A stretch of DNA of 12,754 nt from Methylohalomonas sp964522485. GTDB taxonomy: Bacteria; Pseudomonadota; Gammaproteobacteria; Methylohalomonadales; Methylohalomonadaceae. The stretch is taken from the NCBI GenBank assembly GCA_964522485.1, contig CAZFUS010000076.1:1-12754 (forward strand), written 5' to 3'. Position 1 is the first letter of the stretch. The number at the start of each line of letters is the position of its first letter. This document shows positions 1-7,033 of this stretch, in pieces. A model generated the notes under the pieces. The model saw nothing but the letters and a program-made list of their open reading frames with translations. It had not been told where the DNA came from and ran no database searches. The position numbers were made by a program, and so were the translations under genes.

Positions 1-623
1 CTTTCGAAATCATCGAGGAACTGGGCAGGGCGCCGGATTACCATTATCTGCCGGTCGGCAACGCCGGCAACATCACCGCGCACTGGATCGGTTACAGTGA
101 ATATTCCTCCAAGGACGGCAAGAATGTTACCGAGGCCTGCAGTTACTGCGAGGGTCACTGCCGTTTCGCCGGTGCGGTGGTCGGCTCAAGACCCGTCATG
201 GTGGGATATCAGGCGACCGGTGCCGCACCGTTCATGCGTGGCGCCATGGTCGATGACCCGGATACGGTAGCAACGGCCATCCGCATCGGCCATCCGCAGT
301 CCTGGGACTATGCCTGGAAGGTCAACAAGGAATCCGGCGGCTGGTTTGATGAATGTAGCGATGACGAGATTCTTGCCATACAGAAACTGCTGGCGGAAAA
401 GGAAGGTGTATTCTGCGAACCGGCTTCTGCCATTTCCGTCGCCGGCGCTATTCGTGATATCAAGAGTGGCAAGGTGCCGCCGAACAGTTGCGTCGTCTGC
501 ACACTCACTGGTCATGGCCTGAAGGATCCGGATACCGCCATCAAGCAGAGCACCGGCCCGATGATCAAAATACAGGCAGAACTCGAAGTCGTGAAAAAGG
601 CGATTCTGGATAATATCTCCTGA
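1..623 (+). CDS. thrC: Threonine synthase, 3' part (5' end outside the window)
   Basis: Threonine synthase is a PLP-dependent cytoplasmic enzyme that converts O-phosphohomoserine to threonine, the last step of threonine synthesis. The reading frame is open from base 3 to the TGA at 621-623, about 206 residues. It carries family blocks in the right order: a glycine-rich phosphate-binding stretch PVGNAGNITAHW (54-89), GYQATGAAPFMRG, TVATAIRIGHPQSW, EGVFCEPASAISVAG and the C-terminal CTLTGHGLKDPD. The PLP lysine lies upstream of the window. Between the GNAGN block and the GYQ block there is about 20 residues more than I expect for this family. The extra stretch contains CSYCEGHC, a CX2CX3C pattern at codons 138, 147 and 159. 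No frameshift is visible, so the gene looks functional. An internal GTG at 177 is not a credible start because homology runs on upstream of it. Confidence 0.9.
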   Translation, partial: FEIIEELGRAPDYHYLPVGNAGNITAHWIGYSEYSSKDGKNVTEACSYCEGHCRFAGAVVGSRPVMVGYQATGAAPFMRGAMVDDPDTVATAIRIGHPQSWDYAWKVNKESGGWFDECSDDEILAIQKLLAEKEGVFCEPASAISVAGAIRDIKSGKVPPNSCVVCTLTGHGLKDPDTAIKQSTGPMIKIQAELEVVKKAILDNIS

Positions 624-654
624 ATGCAATGGAACATGGAAAGTTCTAAGTTTC

Positions 655-733
655 TGTGGGAGGCGCTTTCAAGCGGCGACATGGACCTGCTCTAACAGCT
701 AATCGAATCGCCGGCTGAAGCCGTCTCCCACAA
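655..733. repeat. REP-like inverted pair (BIME-type) between thrC and the rpfE-like gene
   Basis: The left unit TGTGGGAGGCGCTTTCAAGC begins at 655 and runs to about 680. The right unit, 708-732, is its inverse: read on the minus strand it begins TGTGGGAGACGGCTTCAGCC. Both match the GTGGGAG-CGGCTT-CAGCCG-CGA type of short palindromic repeat known from Pseudomonas, Xanthomonas and relatives. Each unit can fold on its own, and the pair can form one large cruciform with a loop of about 27 bases. It follows the thrC stop by 31 bases and could act as a transcript end or stabiliser. No T-run typical of an intrinsic terminator follows. Confidence 0.75.
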
Positions 734-772
734 GTTCTTCTCTCGGCCTGGCGGGCGAGTCACTGAATACAG

Positions 773-1789
773 ATGCATAGCATCACTCTCATCATTCCCG
801 GACTGTTGCCACTGCCACCCGGTGTGGAACGGGAGCATCTGCCGGATACATCAGCGCTGGATCGGTTGCTGGCGCGTGCCGATCGTTTCGATGCCTCCGA
901 AGACTATTATCAGTTGCTCTTTGAACAGTTCGGCCTGACAGACGAACCACAGCCGGACTATCCTCTGGCCGCGTTAAGCCACCTGGCTGACACCGGGCAA
1001 GCGGAAGGTTTATGGCTGCGTGCCGATCCCGTTCATTTATCGGCCGGCCGTGAAGGCATGGTGCTGTTTGACAGCCACATGCTGCACATTGAACCGGAAG
1101 AGGCCAGAGAACTTTCCGCTGCATTGAAACCGCTGCTGGATGAGCTTGAAGGTATGATGCTGGAAATGGTGCATCCGCACCGCTGGTATCTGCGCCTGGA
1201 TCAGCCTCCCGGCATTCAGACCATCCCACTTGCCGGAGTGAGAGGACGTGATGTCAGCACACGATTGCCTTACGGCAGCGATCAGACCCGCTGGCGACAA
1301 TTGTTCAACGAAACCCAGATGCTGCTGCATGAAACGGGGGTAAACAGTGAACGTGCCCGTCGTGGTGTGCTTCCCGTCAACAGCCTGTGGTTCTGGGGAC
1401 CGGGGGAACTGCCGCGACCCGCATCCGATTGCCGTATTGATACGGTCTTCAGTGATGATGTGGTGGTTCACGGATTGGCCGCTTTGCACGGCATTGCGAC
1501 ACACGCATTACCCGGCGGGGTGAGCGATGTGCTGCAACAGGCAAATCGGGCAGAGCGAATATTGATCGTCAATGATCGGGGCTGGGCTTTCAGTGATTAT
1601 CTCGACGCCGGCGGCTGGCTGGCGTTCATTGAAGCACTCGAACGTGACTGGATGGCTCCATTGTATAAGGCACTGCAGCGCGGCCGGTTGCGACAACTCG
1701 ATATTCTGGTCCCGGGGTATGGCTTCAGTGTCGTACCACGTCACCTGTGGCGGTTCTGGCGCCGGTCAGTTCAGCTGGTCAAACTCTGA
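773..1789 (+). CDS. RpfE/ApgM-type phosphoglycerate-mutase-like protein
   Basis: This is a 338-residue protein of the COG4255 type, annotated elsewhere as RpfE-like regulatory protein or cofactor-independent phosphoglycerate mutase-related protein. Its biochemical function is not settled. Recognisable blocks are an N-terminal beta strand SITLIIPGLLPLP, WLRADPVHL (81-89), HRWYLRL (136-142), WRQLFNETQMLLHETGVN (174-191) and NSLWFWGPGELP (203-214), the last being the most conserved block I know for this family. No signal peptide or membrane segment is seen, so it is probably cytoplasmic. The ATG at 773 lacks a strong ribosome site but gives the family-like N-terminus. Downstream lies recJ. In Xanthomonas rpfE also lies near recJ, prfB and lysS, which supports the call. 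The TGA at 1787-1789 is followed in the same frame by a further open stretch, listed separately. Confidence 0.75.
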   Translation: MHSITLIIPGLLPLPPGVEREHLPDTSALDRLLARADRFDASEDYYQLLFEQFGLTDEPQPDYPLAALSHLADTGQAEGLWLRADPVHLSAGREGMVLFDSHMLHIEPEEARELSAALKPLLDELEGMMLEMVHPHRWYLRLDQPPGIQTIPLAGVRGRDVSTRLPYGSDQTRWRQLFNETQMLLHETGVNSERARRGVLPVNSLWFWGPGELPRPASDCRIDTVFSDDVVVHGLAALHGIATHALPGGVSDVLQQANRAERILIVNDRGWAFSDYLDAGGWLAFIEALERDWMAPLYKALQRGRLRQLDILVPGYGFSVVPRHLWRFWRRSVQLVKL

Positions 1790-1792
1790 ACC

Positions 1793-1960
1793 TTGATACG
1801 CGTAAGTCTGGTTATTCTCAACATACCGTTGTTGGACTGGACGCAGGTCGACGTGGAACAATACCCCCGGCAACACGATTTGCCGCAGATCGATAATTAC
1901 TTCGACCCGACCAAGGTACTTGGTAACTGCGATTGCAGTCTGCATACCATGGCATCGTAG
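1793..1960 (+). CDS. Possible 55-residue small ORF in frame behind the rpfE-like stop
   Basis: Immediately after the TGA at 1787-1789 the same frame stays open to a TAG at 1958-1960. A TTG at 1793 is the first possible start. The product would begin MIRVSLVILNIPLLDW and contains two close cysteines (NCDCSLHTM). Its amino-acid make-up looks protein-like, with a hydrophobic start followed by a polar, acidic middle. I do not recognise a family. There is no ATG and no clear ribosome site, so it could be a short coupled gene, the remnant of a lost gene, or chance. The frame agreement also allows a stop-codon readthrough extension of the upstream protein, but nothing else supports that. Confidence 0.25.
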   Translation: MIRVSLVILNIPLLDWTQVDVEQYPRQHDLPQIDNYFDPTKVLGNCDCSLHTMAS

Positions 1961-1975
1961 ATCAGCATTTAACTG

Positions 1976-2206
1976 TTAGCTACCCAGTTCATACTCTTTG
2001 CCAACGGTTCCACTCTGAGCCGGCATACTTGATTGGCTGCTGTCGGCAATACCCGGATTCCTATACTGTTTTTGCAATGTATGGGCAATCCACGCCATGA
2101 CCAGACCAGACACCAGCATGGTCAGATCAAAGCCGGCCATCACCCAGTCGCCATCGGGCAGTGAGACGCCGACATGCACGCATGGCAATAAGCCAGCCTT
2201 ACACAT
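1976..2206 (-). CDS. Possible small single-span membrane protein
   Basis: A minus-strand ORF of 76 residues ends in a stop at 1976-1978. Residues 22-45 (VMAGFDLTMLVSGLVMAWIAHTL) form one plausible transmembrane helix. A polar tail rich in Gln, Ser and Gly follows. An internal ATG at 2138-2140 would give a 54-residue form starting MAGFDLTM, which looks more natural for a small membrane protein. Neither start has a clear ribosome site. It runs convergent to the rpfE-like gene and divergent from recJ. I do not recognise a family, and it could be a decayed fragment. It is kept because a well-formed hydrophobic helix followed by a polar tail is less likely by chance. Confidence 0.35.
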   Translation of the reverse strand: MCKAGLLPCVHVGVSLPDGDWVMAGFDLTMLVSGLVMAWIAHTLQKQYRNPGIADSSQSSMPAQSGTVGKEYELGS

Positions 2207-2227
2207 CCGTTTGTTCGGTCTGCCGGC

Positions 2228-2276
2228 TTGATAATACGCATTGTGAATATAATAATTATCTTCATAATATGCGTAT
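2228..2276 (+). promoter_or_regulatory. Probable recJ promoter with a flanking dyad
   Basis: The AT-rich stretch before recJ holds a perfect -10 hexamer TATAAT at 2248-2253. The best -35 match, TTGATA at 2228-2233, is only 14 bases upstream, shorter than usual. Perfect 8-base inverted arms surround the -10: ATACGCAT at 2234-2241 and ATGCGTAT at 2269-2276. Their centre lies near 2255, and the right arm contains the first recJ ATG. This could be an operator. With a start of transcription near 2260 the 5' leader would be only about 10-15 bases long and has no visible Shine-Dalgarno sequence. Confidence 0.4.
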
Positions 2277-3999
2277 GCAGATCATTCGTCGCAACCAGCC
2301 ATCCGTCGATCATCTGCCCGGCGATCTGCCCCCCTTACTCAAACGCCTCTATGCAGCGCGCGATATTCGTGACGCTAAAGAACTTGATTATTCCCTGAAC
2401 GCGTTACTGCCTTATTCCCAACTGCACGGCATTGCCGGGGCCGTGTCCTTATTAAAGGAAGTCATCGAAGCCGGACAGCGCATTCTGATCGTGGCGGATT
2501 TTGACGCTGATGGTGCGACTGCCTGTGCGCTGGCCGTGCGTGGCCTGACCGCGATGGGCGCAAGGGATGTACGTTATGTCGTGCCGAACCGGTTTGAATA
2601 CGGCTATGGGCTGTCACCGGAGATTGTTACTGTCGCTGCCGAGCAGCAGCCGGACCTGATCGTTACCGTGGACAACGGTATCGCCAGCGTTGACGGTGTC
2701 GGTGCTGCCTGCGAGCGCGGCATACGCGTGCTCATTACGGATCACCATCTGCCGCCGAAACAGTTGCCGGCAGCTGATGCAATCGTCAATCCGAATCTGG
2801 ACAACGACCCGTTCCCGAGCAAATACCTGGCCGGGGTCGGTGTCATGTTTTATGTGCTGATCGCGCTGCGTACGGCATTACGCGATGACGGCTGGTTCAG
2901 GAATCAGTTACTGGAAGAGCCCAATCTGGCGCAATGGCTGGATCTGGTAGCGCTCGGCACGGTCGCCGACGTTGTGCCGCTGGATCATAACAATCGCATT
3001 CTGGTTGCACAGGGGTTAAAGCGTATTCGCAATGGTGTCAGTTGCGCCGGTATCCGCGCCTTGCTGAGTGTAGCCGGCCGCGATCCGCAAAAGGCCACGG
3101 CAACTGATTTCGGGTTTTTTATCGCGCCGCGATTGAACGCCGCCGGCCGCCTGACCGATATGACGCTCGGTATTGAATGCCTGCTGACCAATAACGATGA
3201 GTCAGCCAAATCAATGGCGAAACAGCTCGACGCGCTCAATCGCGAGCGGCGTGAACTGCAGAACACCATGCACGACGACGCCGAGCAGCATCTGGCCGAT
3301 CTCAGTCTGGGCGAAGACCATGCGTGGCCGGCCGGGCTGTGCCTGTATCGCGAGGACTGGCATCAGGGTCTGGTCGGACTGGTCGCCTCGCGGGTCAAAG
3401 AACAGATTCACCGGCCGGTGATCGCATTCGCGCCCGCCGGCGACGACAGGAACCTGAAAGGTTCGGCGCGTTCGATTCCCGGTGTGCACGTCCGCGATGT
3501 GCTGGATGCCGTCGCAACGCGCCATCCCGGTCTGGTCAGCAAGTTCGGTGGTCACGCGATGGCCGCAGGCTTGAGTCTGGCACTTGAAGACTATGAAGCC
3601 TTTGCCAAAGCCTTTGCCGAGGAAGTTGATCGCCACCTGGGTGGCGAAACACCGGTTGGCCAGATTCTCAGTGACGGTGAACTGGGCAACGGTGATCTGT
3701 CGCTGCATACGGCCGAATTGATCGCCGGTGCCGGTCCGTGGGGCCAGGGCTTCCCGGAACCGGTATTCGACGGAGAATTCGAAGTCGTCGAGCGCAAAGT
3801 GGTTGGCGGCCGGCATCTCAGCCTTAAGCTGAAACCCGCTTCCGGCAACCGGCCTGTCAAGGCGATCGCTTTTGGTACCGACGACAGCCAGTGGCCGGCG
3901 CGGGTCGAACGGGTCACGGCGGCGTACCGCCTCGATGTCGATACTTTTGCCGGTCGCCGTCAGTTACAACTGATGGTTGATTACCTCGCGCCTTTATAA
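2269..3999 (+). CDS. recJ: Single-stranded-DNA-specific 5'-3' exonuclease RecJ
   Basis: RecJ is the cytoplasmic DHH-family 5'-3' exonuclease that resects single-stranded DNA in RecF-pathway recombination, base-excision repair and mismatch repair. Counting from the second ATG (2275, 574 residues), the metal-binding motifs are DFDADG at 75-80, TVDNG at 131-135, DHH at 156-158 and GTVADVVPLD at 228-237. The DHHA1 signature GGHAMAAG is at 425-432. The C-terminal OB-like region ends in LQLMVDYLAPL. Length matches E. coli RecJ (577). The frame is open back to 2161, but homology starts at MQIIRRNQPS, so the start is ATG 2269 or ATG 2275. No strong ribosome site separates the two. All catalytic motifs are intact. 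The prfB gene follows after 193 bases. Confidence 0.95.
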   Translation: MRMQIIRRNQPSVDHLPGDLPPLLKRLYAARDIRDAKELDYSLNALLPYSQLHGIAGAVSLLKEVIEAGQRILIVADFDADGATACALAVRGLTAMGARDVRYVVPNRFEYGYGLSPEIVTVAAEQQPDLIVTVDNGIASVDGVGAACERGIRVLITDHHLPPKQLPAADAIVNPNLDNDPFPSKYLAGVGVMFYVLIALRTALRDDGWFRNQLLEEPNLAQWLDLVALGTVADVVPLDHNNRILVAQGLKRIRNGVSCAGIRALLSVAGRDPQKATATDFGFFIAPRLNAAGRLTDMTLGIECLLTNNDESAKSMAKQLDALNRERRELQNTMHDDAEQHLADLSLGEDHAWPAGLCLYREDWHQGLVGLVASRVKEQIHRPVIAFAPAGDDRNLKGSARSIPGVHVRDVLDAVATRHPGLVSKFGGHAMAAGLSLALEDYEAFAKAFAEEVDRHLGGETPVGQILSDGELGNGDLSLHTAELIAGAGPWGQGFPEPVFDGEFEVVERKVVGGRHLSLKLKPASGNRPVKAIAFGTDDSQWPARVERVTAAYRLDVDTFAGRRQLQLMVDYLAPL

Positions 4000-4018
4000 A
4001 GCGGTAACGAACCAGCCC

Positions 4019-4100
4019 GTTGTCATTTCGAGACCACGAAGTGGTTGAGAAATCCTGTTTTTAAAGTCCTGGGATCCCTCACGTTCGGTCGGGATACAAA
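4019..4100. repeat. Interspersed MITE-like repeat between recJ and prfB
   Basis: The element starts GTTGTCATTTCGAGACC and ends in TCGGTCGGGATACAAA. Both ends resemble the GTCATTTCGA...GAGAAATC / GGATCCCTCACGTTCGG...GGGATGACA type of repeat that is scattered through many bacterial genomes. The ends are imperfect inverted copies of one another. An inner hairpin ACCAC-GAA-GTGGT occupies 4033-4045. I see no coding capacity in it. It begins about 20 bases after the recJ stop and may separate recJ and prfB transcription. Confidence 0.55.
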
Positions 4101-4129
4101 CTTTGCCGATACCCGTGAACCCGGTCGGC

Positions 4130-4158
4130 TTTATTGCCTTGGCCGGCACCGATACAAT
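4130..4158 (+). promoter_or_regulatory. Candidate prfB promoter
   Basis: TTTATT at 4130-4135 and TACAAT at 4153-4158 are 17 bases apart and resemble a weak-35/good-10 sigma-70 promoter. This would put the transcript start near 4165, giving a leader of about 28 bases before the prfB ATG at 4193. It lies downstream of the MITE-like repeat, consistent with prfB-lysS having its own promoter. Confidence 0.35.
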
Positions 4159-4192
4159 AGCGGCCTTTAACGCACTCATGAGAGCGAAGCCC

Positions 4193-5291
4193 ATGGTCGA
4201 AGTCAATCAGCTGAGCCACCAGATCAAGGATATGCGCGAGCGCAGCGGCGCGCTCAGGGGGTATCTTTGACTACGACCGCAAGGCTGAACGCCTGACCGA
4301 GGTCCAGCGCGAACTCGAGGACCCGAACGTCTGGAGTGATCCCGACAGGGCACAGGCGCTGGGCCGGGAACGCGCCTCGCTGGAAAATATCGTCGAGACT
4401 CTGAATAACCTGCAGCGCGGCATCGATGACGCCGAAGCGCTGCTGGAGATGGCGAGCGAAGAAAATGACGAGGGTACGCTGAACGAGATCGACACTGATC
4501 TCGATAACCTGGAAGGTCAGCTCGGCAAGCTGGAGTTCCAGCGCATGTTCTCCGGCGAAATGGACGGCGCCAATGCATTTGTCGATATTCAGGCCGGCTC
4601 CGGCGGTACCGAGGCCCAGGACTGGGCCGAGATGCTGCTGCGCATGTATCTGCGCTGGGGCGAACGGCGCGGTTTTGATACCGAAATTATTGAAGTGTCC
4701 GAAGGGGAAGTCGCGGGTATCAAGAGCGCGACGGTGCATTTCACCGGGGACCACGCGTTTGGCTGGCTGCGTACTGAGACCGGTGTACACAGACTGGTGC
4801 GCAAGTCGCCATTCGATTCCGGCAATCGTCGTCATACATCGTTTGCTTCCGTATTCGTATCTCCGGAAGTTGACGAAGATATCGATATCGAAATCAACAT
4901 GGCGGATGTACGGGTCGATACTTACCGTGCCAGCGGCGCCGGCGGCCAGCATGTCAATAAAACCGATTCGGCGATTCGCATGACCCATGAACCCAGCGGC
5001 ATAGTGGTGCAGTGTCAGAGTGGCCGCTCGCAGCACCAGAACCGCGATCACGCCATGAAGCAGCTGCGAGCCAAGTTATACGAGCTGGAAGTGCAGAAGC
5101 GCAACGCGGTCAAGCAGGCGCAGGAAGACAGCAAGTCCGATATCGGCTGGGGCAGCCAGATCCGTTCCTACGTACTGGATCAGTCGCGCATCAAGGATCT
5201 GCGCACCGGTATTGAAACCGGTAATACCCAGGCCGTGCTCGACGGTGATCTGGATGATTTTATCGAAGCGAGCCTGAAGGCAGGACTTTAA
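4193..5291 (+). CDS. prfB: Peptide chain release factor 2 (programmed +1 frameshift)
   Basis: RF2 recognises UGA and UAA in the ribosomal A site and triggers peptide release. The gene is in two frames. Codons 1-25 run from ATG 4193 to an in-frame TGA at 4268-4270. After a +1 shift on CTT (4265-4267) translation continues from GAC 4269 to the TAA at 5289-5291, giving 365 residues, the same length as E. coli RF2. The stop-reading tripeptide SPF is at 205-207 and the catalytic GGQ at 250-252, at the E. coli positions. The residue before SGAGGQ is Ala246, which is the high-activity form; E. coli K-12 has Thr there. The N-terminal coiled-coil domain and C-terminus FIEASLKAGL are complete. An ATG at 4449 is internal, not the start. 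lysS follows after 108 bases. Confidence 0.97.
4256..4271 (+). promoter_or_regulatory. prfB programmed +1 frameshift site
   Basis: The string AGGGGGTATCTTTGAC is, as I know it, identical to the E. coli prfB site. AGGGGG (4256-4261) acts as an internal Shine-Dalgarno element with the short spacing that favours the shift. CTT (4265-4267) is the slippery codon, TGA (4268-4270) the slow stop, and C follows it, which weakens termination. When RF2 is scarce the TGA is read slowly and ribosomes slip to the productive frame, so RF2 controls its own level. Confidence 0.95.
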
Positions 5292-5293
5292 AA

Positions 5294-5357
5294 AGTGAAA
5301 TGTGAAAAGTGAACAATGAAAAGCGGAGCCGTGACTTTTCACGCATCACGTTTCACT
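5294..5357. repeat. GTGAAA-rich inverted repeat between prfB and lysS
   Basis: The left arm (AGTGAAATGTGAAAAGTG, from 5294) is mirrored by the right arm 5331-5357. Read on the minus strand, the right arm is AGTGAAACGTGA followed by TGCGTGAAAAGTCAC, a match with one small insertion. The arms enclose about 17 bases. This could fold into an RNA hairpin between prfB and lysS. The repetitive GTGAAA/TTTCAC make-up resembles interspersed repeats seen in other genomes. There is no ORF of substance here, and whether it terminates transcription is unknown. Confidence 0.5.
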
Positions 5358-5399
5358 GCTCATAATGGCAAAGAGTTAAGAACAAAAGCGAAAATATAA

Positions 5400-6890
5400 A
5401 TGCACGATAATGACTCCAATGATCTCCTCGCCCAGCGCCGCGCCAAGCTGACGGAGCTGCGGGGGCAGGGTGATGCCTATCCGAATGACTTCAAGCCGGA
5501 TACGACGGCGGCGGAGATTCACGCGCAATACGACGCAAAAACAGCCGAAGAGCTGGAACAGTCCGGGATCACGGTCGCTGTTGCCGGGCGCATGCTCACG
5601 CGCCGGGTCATGGGCAAGGCGGCGTTTGCGCATATTCAGGATCGCAGCGGCCGCATTCAGCTTTATATTCGCCGTGACGATCTGCCCGAAGGTGGTTACA
5701 AAAGTTTCAAGGATTGGGACCTCGGTGACATAGTTGCCGCACGTGGCAGAGTGTTTAAAACCAGGACCGGTGAACTGTCGGTTCATGTTGAAGAACTGCG
5801 GCTGCTTGTTAAATCATTACGGCCATTACCTGAGAAATTCCATGGTCTGTCGGATCAGGAGACGCGTTACCGTCAGCGCTACCTGGATCTGATCATGAAC
5901 GCCGACAGCCGCCGGGTGTTCGATATTCGCAGCCGCGTGCTCGACTACCTGCGCGGTTATTTGCGCGATGCCGGTTTTGTCGAAGTCGAAACGCCGATGA
6001 TGCATCCGATTCCGGGTGGTGCCACGGCGAAACCTTTCATTACCCATCACAACAGCCTGGACATGGACCTGTATTTGCGGGTCGCGCCGGAACTGTACCT
6101 TAAGCGGCTGGTGGTTGGTGGGCTCGAACGCGTCTTTGAAATCAACCGCAGCTTCCGCAACGAGGGTCTGTCGCCACGGCACAATCCTGAATTCACCATG
6201 CTCGAATTCTATCAGGCCTACGCCGACTATGATGATCTGATGGTACACACTGAGACCATGCTGAGCGGTCTCGTAGAGAGCCTGTTCGGTACGACCGTCA
6301 TTGAATACCAGGGTCAGCAGTACGACATGAAAGGTCCTTATCCGCGCCTCACGGTACGTGAAGCGGTCAAGCAGTATAACGACCGCGTGACCGATGAGGA
6401 TTTTGCCTCGGTCGAAGCAGCGCGGGCACTGGCCGAACGGCTCGGTATCAAAATCGAAGGTAATCCCGGTGCGGGTGTCATCGAATTTGAAATTTTCGAG
6501 CAGACTGTTGAGGACAAGCTGCAGCAACCGACTTTCATCACGGCTTTCCCTACCGAGGTTTCACCACTGGCGCGCCGCAATGAAAAGGATTTGTCCGTGA
6601 CCGATCGTTTCGAGCTGTTCGTAACAGGCCGCGAGCTGGCAAACGGGTTCTCCGAGCTTAACGATCCGGAAGACCAGGCGGCGCGGTTTCGCGAACAGGC
6701 GGCACGCAAGCAGGCCGGCGACGACGAGGCCATGCATTACGATGAAGACTATGTGACCGCCCTGGAGTACGGCTTGCCGCCGACTGCCGGCGAGGGCATC
6801 GGTATCGACCGGCTGGTCATGCTGCTGACCGATTGCGCCACAATCCGGGACGTTATCCTGTTTCCGCAGCTGAGATTGCGCCAGGATTAG
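5400..6890 (+). CDS. lysS: Lysyl-tRNA synthetase, class II
   Basis: LysRS charges tRNA-Lys with lysine using ATP in the cytoplasm. The 496-residue product is close to E. coli LysS (505). An N-terminal OB-fold anticodon-binding domain occupies roughly 55-140. The linker YRQRYLDLIMN (157-167) leads into the catalytic core. Motif 2 is FEINRSFRNEGLSPRHNPEF (246-265). Motif 3 is GEGIGIDRLVMLLTD (464-478) near the end, followed by IRDVILFPQLR. The ATG at 5400 directly follows an in-frame TAA, so it is the earliest possible start. It has only a weak A-rich ribosome site. The prfB-lysS pairing is conserved in enterobacteria and others, fitting a translation-related transcription unit. The sequence appears complete and ordinary. 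Confidence 0.96.
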   Translation: MHDNDSNDLLAQRRAKLTELRGQGDAYPNDFKPDTTAAEIHAQYDAKTAEELEQSGITVAVAGRMLTRRVMGKAAFAHIQDRSGRIQLYIRRDDLPEGGYKSFKDWDLGDIVAARGRVFKTRTGELSVHVEELRLLVKSLRPLPEKFHGLSDQETRYRQRYLDLIMNADSRRVFDIRSRVLDYLRGYLRDAGFVEVETPMMHPIPGGATAKPFITHHNSLDMDLYLRVAPELYLKRLVVGGLERVFEINRSFRNEGLSPRHNPEFTMLEFYQAYADYDDLMVHTETMLSGLVESLFGTTVIEYQGQQYDMKGPYPRLTVREAVKQYNDRVTDEDFASVEAARALAERLGIKIEGNPGAGVIEFEIFEQTVEDKLQQPTFITAFPTEVSPLARRNEKDLSVTDRFELFVTGRELANGFSELNDPEDQAARFREQAARKQAGDDEAMHYDEDYVTALEYGLPPTAGEGIGIDRLVMLLTDCATIRDVILFPQLRLRQD

Positions 6891-6911
6891 ACTCTTCAGT
6901 GACGTGGGCGA

Positions 6912-6933
6912 ACTTTTGCCGACGGCGGCAAGT
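6912..6933 (+). terminator. Weak hairpin after lysS
   Basis: TTGCCG (6916-6921) and CGGCAA (6926-6931) form a perfect 6-bp stem with a four-base loop, 25 bases after the lysS stop. The outer bases ACTT/AGT extend it imperfectly. No T-run follows, so as an intrinsic terminator it is doubtful. It is the only stable hairpin between lysS and the next operon. Confidence 0.3.
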
Positions 6934-7033
6934 CATAGGATCTAGTATATTCGGGGTGGAAAATTTCAAGACCATTCAGGGTTTTCCCGGATATACTCCA
7001 GTATGAATTCTGCCGGATCATTGTTGGGTATGG

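Noticed and set aside
186..629. 147-residue minus-strand ORF opposite thrC
   Set aside because: It is antisense to a clearly conserved thrC frame, has no ribosome site and no recognisable motif.
1037..1504. 155-residue minus-strand ORF opposite the rpfE-like gene
   Set aside because: Its composition is that of an antisense shadow, and the plus frame carries the family motifs.
3211..3816. 201-residue minus-strand ORF opposite recJ
   Set aside because: It lies fully inside the conserved recJ coding frame, with no motif or start signal of its own.
4268..4270. TGA in prfB taken as a nonsense mutation or pseudogene
   Set aside because: The exact programmed frameshift context surrounds it, and the downstream frame is intact.
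4254..5051. 265-residue minus-strand ORF opposite prfB
   Set aside because: The plus frame encodes complete RF2 with SPF and GGQ, so the antisense ORF arises from codon bias.
5826..6527. 233-residue minus-strand ORF opposite lysS
   Set aside because: It is antisense to conserved catalytic motifs of LysRS.
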